Shown: piece by piece, positions 44,994 to 55,207 of the stretch | Position numbering within the stretch: position 1 is the first letter of the stretch | Layout of the letters: each line of letters begins with the position of its first letter | From: Phyllobacterium bourgognense | Lineage (GTDB): Bacteria; Pseudomonadota; Alphaproteobacteria; Rhizobiales; Rhizobiaceae | Length of the DNA stretch: 64,000 nucleotides | NCBI RefSeq assembly: GCF_003337575.1 | Contig: NZ_QPJM01000004.1 | Span: 1 to 64,000 of the forward strand | Direction: 5' to 3' | Position numbers and translations under genes: made by a program | Notes under the pieces: model-generated | Databases searched by the model: none | Told to the model about the DNA's origin: nothing | The model's input: the letters and a program-made list of their open reading frames with translations, nothing else

Positions 44994-46235
44994 ATGACCA
45001 TCTCCGAAACGAATGCAGCGCATGATCGTTACGCCGCGTTTCGCCATTCGTCCTTTACCCGCTATTGGCTTGCCCGCTTTTTTGGCTCATTTGCCATCCA
45101 GATCATTAGCGTCTCCGTCGGCTGGCAGATCTATGATCTGACGCGCGATCCCTTCGATCTAGGCATCGTTGGACTTGTACAATTTGCGCCATCGCTGCTG
45201 CTCGTGCTCATTACCGGTGCAGCTTCCGACCGGTTCGGGCGACGATTGATTATGGGGCTTTCGTTGTGCGTCGAGGTAATCTGCGCGGCTCTGCTGCTGC
45301 TGTTGACGATAACCCACCTGTTTACGCCGGCATTGGTGTTCATCATCCTCGCGGGATTTGGTGTTGGCAGAGCCTTCCTCGGACCTGCTTCCTCATCGCT
45401 GGTCGTTAATCTTGTGCCGGCGGAGACGTTTTCCAACGCTGTGTCCTGGAACTCCTCGGCTTGGCAAATTGCAACGATCGTCGGACCGGTCGCCGGGGGC
45501 CTGCTCTATGGTCTTTCTCCTGTCGCAGCCTACGGCATCGCCTCCGCGATGCTTGTCATCGCGACCCTGAGCACTTTCTCCATCGCCAAACCCGCCCAGC
45601 ATACCCTGCACGAAACAAGATCGCTGCAAACTCTACTGGCCGGCTTCCACTACATCTGGAAGGAGAAGGTGGTCCTTGGCGCGATTTCGCTTGATCTGTT
45701 TGCTGTGCTGCTCGGTGGAGCCGTGGCGCTTCTGCCGGTTTATGCGCGCGATATCTTGCAGCTCGGCCCGTGGGGCCTGGGCATGCTGAGGGCGGCACCA
45801 GGTATAGGTGCCATTGTGACGGCGGTCTGGTTGACCGGGCATCCCATTCGCGATCATGCTGGAATGATCATGTTTGCCTTTGTCGCGCTCTTCGGATTGC
45901 TTACGGTCATGTTTGGCATTTCCGACATTGCATGGTTGTCGATCGTAGTGCTTGCTTTGATGGGTGCGGCTGACATGATCAGCGTCTATATCCGCGAGAC
46001 ACTGTTGCAATTGTGGACACCGGATCATGTGCGAGGCAGGGTCAATGCCGTCAACATGGTTTTTGTCGGCGCATCCAATGAATTGGGCGAATTCCGTGCT
46101 GGCGTCATGGCTTCGCTGATCGGTACCGTGCCCGCCGTTGTCTTCGGTGGCCTCGGAACAGTGGCCGTTGCCGGCCTTTGGGCCTATTGGTTCCCGCAAT
46201 TGCGCAAAGCACGGAATTTGCAGGGCAGGACTTGA
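44994..46235 (+). CDS. MFS transporter (EntS/MFS_3 type)
   Basis: 413-aa protein with 12 predicted helices. FRHSSFTRYWLARFFGSFAI and GWQIYDLTRDPFDLGIVGLV, then TGAASDRFGRRLIMG (motif A), are typical of the MFS_3/EntS group that includes siderophore exporters. No siderophore genes are near, so the substrate is open. Confidence 0.85.
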   Translation: MTISETNAAHDRYAAFRHSSFTRYWLARFFGSFAIQIISVSVGWQIYDLTRDPFDLGIVGLVQFAPSLLLVLITGAASDRFGRRLIMGLSLCVEVICAALLLLLTITHLFTPALVFIILAGFGVGRAFLGPASSSLVVNLVPAETFSNAVSWNSSAWQIATIVGPVAGGLLYGLSPVAAYGIASAMLVIATLSTFSIAKPAQHTLHETRSLQTLLAGFHYIWKEKVVLGAISLDLFAVLLGGAVALLPVYARDILQLGPWGLGMLRAAPGIGAIVTAVWLTGHPIRDHAGMIMFAFVALFGLLTVMFGISDIAWLSIVVLALMGAADMISVYIRETLLQLWTPDHVRGRVNAVNMVFVGASNELGEFRAGVMASLIGTVPAVVFGGLGTVAVAGLWAYWFPQLRKARNLQGRT

Positions 46236-46239
46236 AAAC

Positions 46240-46974
46240 TCAGGCTGTTACCGGAATGCCGAAAATTGTTGCTAGGAAGCGGTGCAACCAGGCCCTGAGC
46301 ACTGCATCATAGATCATCCGGCCGTCCAGATGGTCGCGGCCCTGCTGCGCGCCGCAGAGGGTAAACCGTTCCGCGCCACGTACAACCCAACGATGCATCA
46401 TGGCTCGTGTCAGTTCCGCATGGAACTGGACGCCCCAGGCATTCTTGCCATACCGGAACGCCTGATTGGGGTAGGAGCTGCCCGTCGCCAGTAAGGTTGC
46501 AGTCTGCGGCAATTCAAAACCTTCGCGATGGAAATGATAAACCATCGACGGCCAGTCCATCAGAGCGCGCCCGGCTTCCGTCGGTTCGAGCGGATACCAG
46601 CCGATTTCGACAAGGCCATCCGGGTGGGGCCCAACACGACCGCCCAAATGATTGGCAAGCATTTGCGCGCCCAGGCAAATGCCGAGAAAGGGCTTGTCTT
46701 CTGCGAGTGGTATAGCCAGCCAATCGGTTTCTGCACGTACAAAGTCTTCCGAATCATTGGCACTCATCGGGCCGCCAAAAATGACGGCTCCTGCATGGTC
46801 TTCCAGCGTTTCGGGCAATGTATCTCCGAGCGGTGGGCGGCGAATGTCGAGAGCAAACCCGGCTTCAAGCAGCAAATGGCCGACCCGGCCGGGACTGGAA
46901 CGCTCCTGGTGCAGCACCGTCAGGATCTTGGGACGATGCGACTGTCCGCTTTCCATCCAACCAGTTTGGTACAT
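46240..46974 (-). CDS. Class I glutamine amidotransferase-like protein
   Basis: 244-aa GATase1 domain protein. Nucleophile Cys in FLGICLGAQMLAN (~residue 98), His-Glu of the triad in WGVQFHAELTRAM. It is similar to stand-alone GuaA-N-like or gamma-glutamyl-hydrolase-like proteins; the partner or substrate is unknown. It follows the TerB-like gene by 9 bp and may be coupled. ATG 46953 is a possible alternative start. Confidence 0.8.
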   Translation of the reverse strand: MYQTGWMESGQSHRPKILTVLHQERSSPGRVGHLLLEAGFALDIRRPPLGDTLPETLEDHAGAVIFGGPMSANDSEDFVRAETDWLAIPLAEDKPFLGICLGAQMLANHLGGRVGPHPDGLVEIGWYPLEPTEAGRALMDWPSMVYHFHREGFELPQTATLLATGSSYPNQAFRYGKNAWGVQFHAELTRAMMHRWVVRGAERFTLCGAQQGRDHLDGRMIYDAVLRAWLHRFLATIFGIPVTA

Positions 46975-46983
46975 TCGCTCGGC

Positions 46984-47460
46984 CTATTCCTCTTGTACCG
47001 TCTGTTTTGCGCGAACCGCCGCCTGTCGTTTCATGGTCACCCGGTCGCGTGTCGATACGCCGATCAGTTCCGCGACACGCCAGACGACATTATCTTCCAG
47101 CTCATGCGCGCTACCATCGGCAAAAACGACATCCCACATCAGCTCAATGAATCTGATGCGCGCCTCTTCGTCAAGATTGCGCTTGATGATACTGGTGAAA
47201 CTGTAGAGGTCGACTGCCTCCTGATCGGCCTGCTCACCCTCGTCAAGCAAGTGCTTCAGCGCCTCGCCCTTCAGGCCATAGGCCTCGGAAATCAACTGTG
47301 AGACGCGTTTGCGTTCCACCTTGCCGCGGTCACCGTCTGCATCCATCACATGGAACAGCAAGGCGGCTGCCGCAAGACGCGGATCTTTTTTTGAAAAATG
47401 CTCCTTGCTGTTGTCGCCCGACGGCAAGGATTTGAAAAACGTCACGAGACTATCGAGCAT
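46984..47460 (-). CDS. TerB-like tellurite-resistance-family protein
   Basis: 158 aa from ATG 47460 (MLDSLVTFFKSLPSGDNSKE). The helical TerB fold is shown by the paired acidic motifs MDADGDRGKVERKRVSQLIS and VFADGSAHELEDNVVWRVAE, which bind metal in TerB. Single stand-alone copy without terZACDE, so tellurite resistance itself is doubtful. A GTG at 47502 would lengthen it by 14 residues. Confidence 0.82.
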   Translation of the reverse strand: MLDSLVTFFKSLPSGDNSKEHFSKKDPRLAAAALLFHVMDADGDRGKVERKRVSQLISEAYGLKGEALKHLLDEGEQADQEAVDLYSFTSIIKRNLDEEARIRFIELMWDVVFADGSAHELEDNVVWRVAELIGVSTRDRVTMKRQAAVRAKQTVQEE

Positions 47461-47577
47461 AAAGGGAAATCTTTCGCGTCTATCTGGATGGTACTGATCC
47501 ACCCATATAGCTGTTCATACGCCTAAACCACTGTACATCTTGCCGCAAAGACGACAGTGGCCATCACGTTTCGATGA

Positions 47578-49257
47578 TTAGAAAAGCCGGAACTTCTTGT
47601 TTCGCTCTGCGCCATCTCTAGGCCGCACGCCCGGGTCATCCGGGACAGGAAAGACAAATTCCTCATCTTCGTCCTTGGATTTCACTGGTTTCTCCGGAAA
47701 TGCAGGCAGAACGGCAGCTATTCTTTCCGGATTTCCCGTTTCTGTCGGCTTTGAGGCCTGCCGTTCCCTCGAGTCTATCGGTGGCCCAAGTTGTACGATT
47801 TCAGCATCGACCACATCCGTTTGGCCGCGATCTTCCTTGGAAACGGGCTTTTCTGCTTCCAGAACGACCGGCCTGGCAGGTGTGAGCGGCTTCACTTCTT
47901 CGCGGGGTCGCACTGGTTCCGTTGCCAACGCCCTGTCGAAATCATCGCCGGAATCGATGACCGGACCAAGCTGTTCAACAGGAACCTTCCATTCGAAGGC
48001 GTCCAGCCTGCCAGTCACCGGAGATGCCGGCGCCCAGCGTTCCGAAACGTAGCCATCGGCTGTCCAGGCGGGATCCCGCGGCGCCTTGACAGCTCGCGAC
48101 AGCCACTGCCGGACGCGGCCTTGATCGCCGGTTTGCGCTTCTTCGATATCGGCAAGCAGAAGATATGCACTCTCGCGTGGCGCACTGCGGAGCACAGCTT
48201 CCGCTGCCTCCCTCGCCTCCTTTAATTCGCCTGCCGCCAGCGCGGCTTGGGCGATCGCCAAGCTAGACTCAGGGTGATGCGGATAGAGCGACGCCAGATG
48301 ACGGGCACGTTTGAGCCTGTCGATAACCGAATCTCCAAGCCGCGCGTGCACATAGGTTTCAGCAACTTCCGGATGAGGTTGCTTCTTCCAGCTAAATTCC
48401 AAAATTTTGGATCCTTTACGCAAGTCGCCTTGGCTGAATAACGTTTTCGCGGCAATGATCGCAGCTGGTATGAGATCGGGAGCCATTTTATTCGCCTCGA
48501 TGGCAGTCGATTTGGCGCTAGCCGGATCAGTTTCGAAGGTTTCTATTGCCTTCGCCGTCAAGAGCACTGCGCGCTCGCGCTTGGCCTTCTCCTTGTCGAG
48601 CTGTTTGGCTGCTCTCTGCTTTTCGAGCAGCAAGAGCGCTCCATCCCAATCACCATGGGTGGTTTTCTGACCAAGAGCCGCCGAAGCTGCCCATTCGACA
48701 TTCGGAGCCAGCAAAGCGGCTTCCTCAGCGTAATGCCTCGAAGCATCGCGTGCGCCAAGGCGCTGCGCTTCGAGATAAAGCCCCCGCAACCCGAGGAGTT
48801 TCGTTTCTGGATCTTCGAGCATGGCTTCGAATTTGGCCCGCGCATCCTCGGGGCGCCCTTCGAGCATGGCGGACTGGGCATCAAGCAGTTTGATCAGCGG
48901 CTCCTGATCAACGTTCAGCAGCTTTTCTGCCTGTTTGATCATTCTGCGTGCAGTCTCGCCATCACCGGCACCTGCCGCGATCAGTCCAGTCGACAGCGAC
49001 TGGTAGCCCCGATCGCGTTTACGCGCACGGAAGTGGCGGCGCAGCGTGTAAGGCGATGTGACGAGGCTTTTGACAACCCACCAGGTCAACATGACCGCGG
49101 CGACAATCGCGACGATCGCAGAAGCCGCCACCATAAGCGTGACCTTGTACTGCATGCCGCCAAGGGTAACGACGAGATCGCCAGGCCGATCTGCAAGCCA
49201 AGCGAAACCGACACCGAGCAGGAGAACGACAAGGAGGAAGAACAGGATACGAATCAT
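47578..49257 (-). CDS. hemY: HemY-like protein with TPR repeats
   Basis: 559-aa inner-membrane protein: two N-terminal membrane helices (~1-20 and 40-65), the HemY_N domain (TSPYTLRRHFRARKRDRGYQ), then TPR-like helical pairs to ~410. The C-terminal ~130 residues are proline- and charge-rich and likely disordered. Encoded last in the hemC-hemD-Mic60-hemY run; a role in late heme or protoporphyrin metabolism is by genetic association, no catalysis is shown. Confidence 0.88.
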   Translation of the reverse strand: MIRILFFLLVVLLLGVGFAWLADRPGDLVVTLGGMQYKVTLMVAASAIVAIVAAVMLTWWVVKSLVTSPYTLRRHFRARKRDRGYQSLSTGLIAAGAGDGETARRMIKQAEKLLNVDQEPLIKLLDAQSAMLEGRPEDARAKFEAMLEDPETKLLGLRGLYLEAQRLGARDASRHYAEEAALLAPNVEWAASAALGQKTTHGDWDGALLLLEKQRAAKQLDKEKAKRERAVLLTAKAIETFETDPASAKSTAIEANKMAPDLIPAAIIAAKTLFSQGDLRKGSKILEFSWKKQPHPEVAETYVHARLGDSVIDRLKRARHLASLYPHHPESSLAIAQAALAAGELKEAREAAEAVLRSAPRESAYLLLADIEEAQTGDQGRVRQWLSRAVKAPRDPAWTADGYVSERWAPASPVTGRLDAFEWKVPVEQLGPVIDSGDDFDRALATEPVRPREEVKPLTPARPVVLEAEKPVSKEDRGQTDVVDAEIVQLGPPIDSRERQASKPTETGNPERIAAVLPAFPEKPVKSKDEDEEFVFPVPDDPGVRPRDGAERNKKFRLF

Positions 49258-49267
49258 GATCTTGCTC

Positions 49268-50560
49268 CTAATTTGCCGCTGCTGGTGACTTGATGCCGGT
49301 CAAGGCATCGGACAAGGCCTTCGACACGACGTCCCCGGCCTTTTGCCGGGCCTTCATCGCATTGGCGAAATCCATGGAAACAGCCTTGGCATTCTCCGGC
49401 AGTTTCTCCCATTCGGCAATGGCGGCACCAAGGTCGCCTGCATTCAAATGCGCTTCGATCCGTGCCGTGATTGCATCGACGCCCTCACCCTCCACCATCC
49501 CGACCGGACGCGCCTGCACCAAGCTGCTCGCGCTTGCCCACAAGCGATCGACCACCCCGGCATTGGGATCCACTGTGTGGGCACTTGCGATGATTTTGGG
49601 AGCGACGTCAGCGAATTGGCTGACCAACATATTGAGCGGCGGAATGCCCTTCGCAGCAAACCCACGGAGGCTCTCGACCTCTCCGGCTTGTGGGGCAACC
49701 GCCACGTATGTATCCAGTTCGGCCGCGAATGGCTCGCCCCGATCGATGGCGGCTTTCATGCCCGTTGCCGCCATGGCAAGTGCCATATTGGCCTGCGCCG
49801 AGGGATCGTTGACTTTCGCCTCCAGAGCATTCAACCGCTCCGTTGCGCCCGCAGCGGCCCCACCAGCTTGCTCCGCCTGCTGCTGACTGTTACTCAGCCG
49901 GGTCTCCAGAGCAGCAAGACGCGCATCAATACCACTCGTATCGACCGCTGCGCCGGAGCCAGCATTTTTCTGAATATCCGCAATACTTTGCTTGATTGCG
50001 ACAAGCTCCGCGGAAAGACCAGAGACCTGGCTTGCAGCCTGTTTGGCGTTCTCCACGGCGCCATTAAGCGCCACCTGCCCACCTTCATCCAGCGTCTGGG
50101 CCGCTGGTCGCGCATTTCGTAATTCAGCTATCTGTTGCTCGAGCGCTGAAGTATCCGCCTTTGGCGAGGGCAGGACACCTGCCCATTGCAGGGCCGCGGC
50201 GCCGGCGAGGGCTACAACCCCACCAATGACTCCTGACACAATACGGCCCAGCTGGTCATTTTGTTGTGATCCGGACGACGATGTTGATCGTGATAATTTG
50301 GATTGAGGCGAGGATTCCGTTCGCCCAAATGACTGCCCTGCCTCTGTAAAGCCCGAACTCGGCGGCCCATCTGCGCGTGGCTTTTCCTTTGACTTCTCCG
50401 CTACATTTGCCTTCGCGTCAGTGGCTGGGTCGAAGCCGACTGGTTCAGGCTGGGGTACGTCGGCCTTGGATGCAGCTTTGTCGACCGCCAATGGCGCCAG
50501 CTCGATTGTCACGGGTTTGCGGGCAGACTTCGAATGACGCGGAACAGATGATTTGGCCAT
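49268..50560 (-). CDS. Mic60/mitofilin-like membrane protein (COG4223)
   Basis: 430 aa from ATG 50560 (AGGAAAAG upstream). A basic, Ala/Pro-rich N-terminus (~1-110) is followed by one membrane helix (~115-135; IVSGVIGGVVALAGAAALQW), a coiled-coil (~150-290; ALEQQIAELRNARPAAQ, ALETRLSNSQQQAEQ) and a C-terminal mitofilin-type domain (~300-425). Alphaproteobacterial homologues sit in the heme cluster and shape intracytoplasmic membranes or outer-membrane contacts, like mitochondrial Mic60. Confidence 0.82.
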   Translation of the reverse strand: MAKSSVPRHSKSARKPVTIELAPLAVDKAASKADVPQPEPVGFDPATDAKANVAEKSKEKPRADGPPSSGFTEAGQSFGRTESSPQSKLSRSTSSSGSQQNDQLGRIVSGVIGGVVALAGAAALQWAGVLPSPKADTSALEQQIAELRNARPAAQTLDEGGQVALNGAVENAKQAASQVSGLSAELVAIKQSIADIQKNAGSGAAVDTSGIDARLAALETRLSNSQQQAEQAGGAAAGATERLNALEAKVNDPSAQANMALAMAATGMKAAIDRGEPFAAELDTYVAVAPQAGEVESLRGFAAKGIPPLNMLVSQFADVAPKIIASAHTVDPNAGVVDRLWASASSLVQARPVGMVEGEGVDAITARIEAHLNAGDLGAAIAEWEKLPENAKAVSMDFANAMKARQKAGDVVSKALSDALTGIKSPAAAN

Positions 50561-50639
50561 GGACAGACTTTTCCTGAACATAAGACTTCTCGTAAACCCG
50601 AAGTTAGCAAGGAAGTTCCGGCAGCGAAACTACACGCAT

Positions 50640-51374
50640 TCATTGCGACGAGCGGGAAGCGTCCTCCGCCTGCTGCAGAAGGTCGAAGAGAGCGTCCTCA
50701 ATGGGGCTGTTTGCCACATGGATTAAAGCTTGGTCCACTCCTGTCAGAGCATTTGCCACACGAGGAGACAGACAGAAAATCGATGTGTTATCAAAATGAT
50801 GAGCAATTTTTCCCTGGCCTCTCAGACGCAAGAACTCTTCAGCGCCCCAGCGAGAATACAGGAGGCAATAATCTATCTCGCCCTTGCTGAAAAATTCTAG
50901 CAAAAACTCAGTCGTATAACTGACTAAAACAGTATCGTAGGCCATTACGGGCTCGAATTGCATGCCCCATGTACGGAGAGCATGCTCAAAATCCGGCGTG
51001 CGAACGCGCCCTGTCACATAAAGAATGCGGGCGCCGGCACATAACTCCTCGCCTATGGTTTGAGCAAGCGACGCACCATCTCTGTCCCCCGTTGTCACCG
51101 TTTCGAACCCGCGGGCGCGCGCCGCAGCTGCGGTCGCTTCTCCTACAACGAAACAGGGCAGCGCGAGGAAGGGTTGCAACACTTGGTCCGGTGCCTGCCG
51201 AAATGCATTCGCACTTGTCACCGCAACAGCGTCGAATTTTCCTCTGGGCGTTGTTACCGGAAGCGGAACAATCTTGGTCAGGGGCAGAACCAAAGGCAGG
51301 AAGCCATGGCCAAGCAAACGATCGGCAGTTTTGGTCGCGCCCGGCTGAGGCCGTGTGACCAAAACGGTTTTCAT
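50640..51374 (-). CDS. hemD: Uroporphyrinogen-III synthase
   Basis: 244 aa from ATG 51374 ([20 protein letters not shown]). Two-lobed HemD fold with weak sequence conservation; VAVTSANAFRQ, GEATAAAARARGFE and LLYSRWGAEEFLRL are the recognisable segments. It closes hydroxymethylbilane to uroporphyrinogen III. Its ATG overlaps the hemC stop by one base (TGATG). Confidence 0.9.
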   Translation of the reverse strand: MKTVLVTRPQPGATKTADRLLGHGFLPLVLPLTKIVPLPVTTPRGKFDAVAVTSANAFRQAPDQVLQPFLALPCFVVGEATAAAARARGFETVTTGDRDGASLAQTIGEELCAGARILYVTGRVRTPDFEHALRTWGMQFEPVMAYDTVLVSYTTEFLLEFFSKGEIDYCLLYSRWGAEEFLRLRGQGKIAHHFDNTSIFCLSPRVANALTGVDQALIHVANSPIEDALFDLLQQAEDASRSSQ

Positions 51375-52303
51375 CAGAACCAATCCGTGAAGAAATGTGG
51401 TCCGGCGAGTTTGCGCACCCGCAGTGCCGCATCCTGGCCGATTTCGACAGCGTCGGAGAGTGCACCGTCACCTGTGACCTCATGCACCTCGCTGCCATCT
51501 GGCAAGAGTATCATGCCATGGAATTGAAGCCTCCCTCCCGATACGGTTGCCAGCCCGGCGATTGGTGTACGGCAGGAACCATCGAGCGAACCGAGGAACG
51601 CACGTTCGCATGCCAGCGCCGTTGAGGTCGGCAAGTGGTTGAGCGGCGCCAATAGCGCATCGACGCGATCATCCCCAATGCGGCTCTCTACCGTTATTGC
51701 GCCCTGTCCAGGAGCTGGTGGAAAGGCTTTTGCATCCATAAGCTCTGTAGCAACATGACCGAGGCCGAGACGTTTCAAACCAGCATAAGCGAGGAATGTT
51801 GCATCCACCTCGCCGTCCGCGAGCTTGCGCAGCCGCGTCTCGACATTCCCACGAAAATTTATCACCTTGATATCCGGGCGTGCACGATGGATTAGCGCCT
51901 GCCGTCGCAGGGACGCAGAACCGATCACGGCGCCTTTCGGCAAATCCAGGAATGTCTTTACCTCGCGGCCAATAAAAGCGTCACGAGGATCTTCGCGTTC
52001 GAGGAAGACCGACAGATGCAGCCCTTGTGGCAGAAAGGTCGGCATATCCTTTGATGAATGCACGGCAATATCGAGGCGCCCGTCGGCAAGCTGTTCCTCG
52101 ATTTCGAGCGTGAACAGGCCTTTTCCGCCAACTTCAGCCAACGGTCGATCCTGTATCCGGTCGCCGCTGGTGGAAATGGTCACGATTTCTATGTTTTCTT
52201 CGCGAAGTCCGTGGGCCTTTATCAGAAGGTCACGCGTCTCATGGGCTTGTGCGAGCGCCAGTGCACTCCCACGTGTACCAATCTTGAGCGTTTTTGTTTG
52301 CAT
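51374..52303 (-). CDS. hemC: Porphobilinogen deaminase (hydroxymethylbilane synthase)
   Basis: 309-aa enzyme polymerising four porphobilinogens. [20 protein letters not shown] at the start, [20 protein letters not shown] and [13 protein letters not shown] in domain 1, and the dipyrromethane cofactor cysteine in [17 protein letters not shown] (~residue 254). Starts a run hemC-hemD-Mic60-hemY and is divergent from tsaD. Confidence 0.96.
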   Translation of the reverse strand: MQTKTLKIGTRGSALALAQAHETRDLLIKAHGLREENIEIVTISTSGDRIQDRPLAEVGGKGLFTLEIEEQLADGRLDIAVHSSKDMPTFLPQGLHLSVFLEREDPRDAFIGREVKTFLDLPKGAVIGSASLRRQALIHRARPDIKVINFRGNVETRLRKLADGEVDATFLAYAGLKRLGLGHVATELMDAKAFPPAPGQGAITVESRIGDDRVDALLAPLNHLPTSTALACERAFLGSLDGSCRTPIAGLATVSGGRLQFHGMILLPDGSEVHEVTGDGALSDAVEIGQDAALRVRKLAGPHFFTDWF

Positions 52304-52397
52304 TGGCGGCTGTCCGTGTTACGCGAATTCAAGTTGAGCGTTCTACTAACGACCTTTTGGCAGGTCGACAATGCGGCGAAGGATATCAGGTTTACCG

Positions 52398-53477
52398 ATG
52401 CGGGTACTAGGTATTGAGACAAGCTGTGACGAAACGGCGGCGGCGGTAGTCGAGCGCGACGACCAAGGCTACGGGCACATCCTTTCGAACGTTGTCCTGA
52501 GCCAGATCGACGAACACGCGCCCTATGGCGGCGTGGTGCCGGAAATTGCTGCGCGCGCCCATGTCGAAGTACTCGATCGGTTGATTGGCCAGGCATTGCA
52601 CGAAGCGCAGATCACCCTCGAGGATGTCGATGCCGTGGCTGCAACCGCGGGTCCGGGCTTGATCGGCGGATTGATTGTCGGTTTGATGACCGGAAAGGCG
52701 ATCGCGATGGCCAGTCAAAAGCCGTTTTACGCCATCAATCATCTCGAGGGCCATGCACTGACCCCGCGCCTGACCAATCGTATTGATTTTCCTTATTTGC
52801 TGCTGCTCGTCTCCGGCGGCCACACGCAGATGGTTCTGGTCAAAGGTCTGGGCGATTATGAGCGGCTTGGCACGACCATAGACGATGCCCTCGGTGAAGC
52901 ATTCGACAAGACCGCCAAACTACTCGGTCTGCCCTATCCGGGAGGGCCTGAAGTGGAGAAAGCGGCTCTGCTCGGCGATCCCAGCCGATTCACCCTACCG
53001 CGTCCGCTGAAAGGCGAGGAGAGACTGGATTTCTCCTTTTCAGGTTTGAAAACAGCGGTGCGGCAACTGGCGACAACGTTGGAGCCATTGTCACAAACCG
53101 ACGTCAATGATATTTGCGCCGCCTTTCAGACCGCCGTCGCCGACACACTTGACGACCGGGTTTCACGCTCGCTGCAACGGTTTCGCGCGAGTTTCCCGGA
53201 CGTCAGGAAGCCGGCATTGGTTGTTGCCGGTGGTGTTGCTGCAAACGAGGTTCTGCGCGACGGACTTCAGCGCCTGTGCTCGGATAATGGCTTCCGCTTC
53301 ATCGCGCCACCCATGGCCCTTTGCACGGACAATGCCGCAATGATTGCGTGGGCAGGTGCCGAACGGGCTGGCCTCACAACTGCCGATTCGCTCGATATAG
53401 CCCCCCGCTCGCGCTGGCCTCTGGACATGCATTCAACGCCTTTGATCGGCGCAGGTAGGCGCGGAGCCAAGGCATGA
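52398..53477 (+). CDS. tsaD: tRNA N6-adenosine threonylcarbamoyltransferase TsaD
   Basis: 359 aa, the length of close homologues, if begun at ATG 52398 ([20 protein letters not shown]). Metal-binding [11 protein letters not shown] (His-x3-His) and [16 protein letters not shown], with [10 protein letters not shown] in the nucleotide site. It installs t6A37 in ANN-decoding tRNAs with TsaB/E/C. An upstream ATG at 52371 has a slightly better ribosome-binding site. Overlaps gpsA by 4 bp. Confidence 0.95.
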   Translation: MRVLGIETSCDETAAAVVERDDQGYGHILSNVVLSQIDEHAPYGGVVPEIAARAHVEVLDRLIGQALHEAQITLEDVDAVAATAGPGLIGGLIVGLMTGKAIAMASQKPFYAINHLEGHALTPRLTNRIDFPYLLLLVSGGHTQMVLVKGLGDYERLGTTIDDALGEAFDKTAKLLGLPYPGGPEVEKAALLGDPSRFTLPRPLKGEERLDFSFSGLKTAVRQLATTLEPLSQTDVNDICAAFQTAVADTLDDRVSRSLQRFRASFPDVRKPALVVAGGVAANEVLRDGLQRLCSDNGFRFIAPPMALCTDNAAMIAWAGAERAGLTTADSLDIAPRSRWPLDMHSTPLIGAGRRGAKA

Positions 53478-54460
53478 GCCGCAAACCTTCGATTGCCGTA
53501 ATTGGCGGAGGCGCGTGGGGTAGTGCACTGGGTACAATGGCCGCTCGTAACGGCAATGCGGTTCGGCTATACGCACGCAGCGCCACAACCGTCGATTCCA
53601 TCAACAAATACCATCGTAACGAGACCTATCTGCCCGGAATTGATCTGGATCCAGCACTCACGGCAAGCACCGATGCTCGGGAGGTTCTGGCTGGGGTTGA
53701 CTTGATTCTTTGCGTCATTCCGGCGCAAGCGCTTGCCCGTGCTCTAAAGGAACTAAAAAACCTTATTCCGGTCACCGCGCCGTTGGTGATTTGCGCCAAG
53801 GGCATAGAGCGCCACAGTGGTAAGCTGATGTCCGAGCTGGTCGCCAGGATTATGCCCGATCAGACCCTTGGCGCCCTTTCGGGCCCAAGTTTTGCAACCG
53901 ATGTGGCAAGGGGATTGCCGACCGCGGTAACAGTGGCGGCACGTAGACAGGCGCTTGCCGACCGCATTGCCCTGATGCTGTCCGGACCAACTTTCCGCTG
54001 TTATTCGACCGATGATCTGGTCGGTGTAGAAATCGGCGGCGCACTCAAGAATGTGCTCGCCATTGCCGCGGGGGCAGCCATAGGCCGCGGTTTTGGCGCC
54101 AGTGCCCAAGCGGCACTTGTCACCCGCGGTTTTGTCGAATTGCGGCGGATCGGCGAGGCTATGGGCGCAAGGCCGGAGACGATCATGGGGCTTTCGGGGC
54201 TTGGTGATCTCATGCTGACCTGCTCTACACCGCAATCGCGTAATTATTCATACGGGCTTGCGCTCGGGCGAGGGGAAGACTTGGCTGGCCGACCGCTGGC
54301 CGAAGGCGTGGCCACCGCTGCCATCGCCGCGGAACTTGCCGCCCGCAACAATATCGAAGCGCCGATCATTGCGACTGTAGCGCAAATACTTGACCGCCAC
54401 ATCACCATCGATGAGGCCATGGAGGCGCTACTCGCGCGGCCGCTAAAGAACGAGAGTTAA
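53474..54460 (+). CDS. gpsA: NAD(P)H-dependent glycerol-3-phosphate dehydrogenase
   Basis: 328-aa enzyme making sn-glycerol-3-phosphate for phospholipids. Rossmann loop [53 protein letters not shown], and [17 protein letters not shown] with the catalytic lysine. Starts inside the tsaD stop region (ATGA), so translation is coupled; yciI and EVE genes follow. Confidence 0.96.
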   Translation: MSRKPSIAVIGGGAWGSALGTMAARNGNAVRLYARSATTVDSINKYHRNETYLPGIDLDPALTASTDAREVLAGVDLILCVIPAQALARALKELKNLIPVTAPLVICAKGIERHSGKLMSELVARIMPDQTLGALSGPSFATDVARGLPTAVTVAARRQALADRIALMLSGPTFRCYSTDDLVGVEIGGALKNVLAIAAGAAIGRGFGASAQAALVTRGFVELRRIGEAMGARPETIMGLSGLGDLMLTCSTPQSRNYSYGLALGRGEDLAGRPLAEGVATAAIAAELAARNNIEAPIIATVAQILDRHITIDEAMEALLARPLKNES

Positions 54461-54475
54461 ACCGGGAGACAATGA

Positions 54476-54766
54476 ATGCTCTATGCCCTTCTGTGCAACG
54501 ACAAGCCTGATCATCTGCAACTGCGCCTCGACACACGCGCCTCTCATCTCGATTATTTGAGCAGCCTAAGTGATCGCCTGAAATTTGCCGGGCCATTCCT
54601 TGGTGACGACGCCAAGCCAAACGGCAGCCTGGTGGTCGTCGAGGCGCCTGACCTTGATGCAGCAAAGGAGATTGCAGCGGATGACCCCTATGCCAAGGCT
54701 GGGCTTTTCGCCTCGGTCGACATCCGCCCATGGAACTGGGCAATCAAGAATCCTGACAACAAATAG
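54476..54766 (+). CDS. YciI-family protein
   Basis: 96-aa ferredoxin-like fold: MLYALLCNDKPDHLQLRLDT, then RASHLDYLSSL and DLDAAKEIAADDPYAKAGLF, where the His and Asp of the YciI dyad lie. 15 bp after gpsA with GGGAGA before it. Function unknown, possibly small-molecule hydrolysis or dehydrochlorinase-like. Confidence 0.88.
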   Translation: MLYALLCNDKPDHLQLRLDTRASHLDYLSSLSDRLKFAGPFLGDDAKPNGSLVVVEAPDLDAAKEIAADDPYAKAGLFASVDIRPWNWAIKNPDNK

Positions 54767-54774
54767 GTGCTATC

Positions 54775-55203
54775 ATGGCATTTTGGCTATTCAAATCAGA
54801 ACCTGATTCATGGTCGTGGGACAACCAGAAAGCCGCCGGTAACAAAGGCACAGAGTGGACCGGCGTACGCAACTATCAGGCACGCAACAATATGCGTGCC
54901 ATGAAGATCGGTGATAAAGGTTTCTTCTACCATTCCAATGAAGGGCTGGACGTCGTCGGTATCGTCGAGGTTTGTGCCCTTGCGCATCATGATTCGAGCA
55001 CCGAGGATCCCCGCTGGGAATGCGTTGATATCCGCGCGGTCAAGGATGTGCCAAATTCTGTAACCTTGAAAGATGTCAAGGCCAATCCGAAACTGGAAAA
55101 GATGGCGCTGGTTACGTCCATGCGGTTATCGGTGCAGCCAGTGCAACCGGACGAATGGAAAGAGGTTTGCCGCATGGGCGGACTGGTTCCAGCACCGGAA
55201 TGA
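54775..55203 (+). CDS. EVE-domain protein
   Basis: 142-aa PUA/ASCH-like EVE domain: FWLFKSEPDSWSWDNQKAAG, TGVRNYQARNNMRAMKIGDK, GFFYHSNE and the C-terminal SMRLSVQPVQPDEWKEVCRM. EVE domains bind modified bases in RNA or DNA. 8 bp after yciI; probably the last gene of the tsaD-gpsA-yciI-EVE operon. Confidence 0.9.
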   Translation: MAFWLFKSEPDSWSWDNQKAAGNKGTEWTGVRNYQARNNMRAMKIGDKGFFYHSNEGLDVVGIVEVCALAHHDSSTEDPRWECVDIRAVKDVPNSVTLKDVKANPKLEKMALVTSMRLSVQPVQPDEWKEVCRMGGLVPAPE

Positions 55204-55207
55204 TTTT

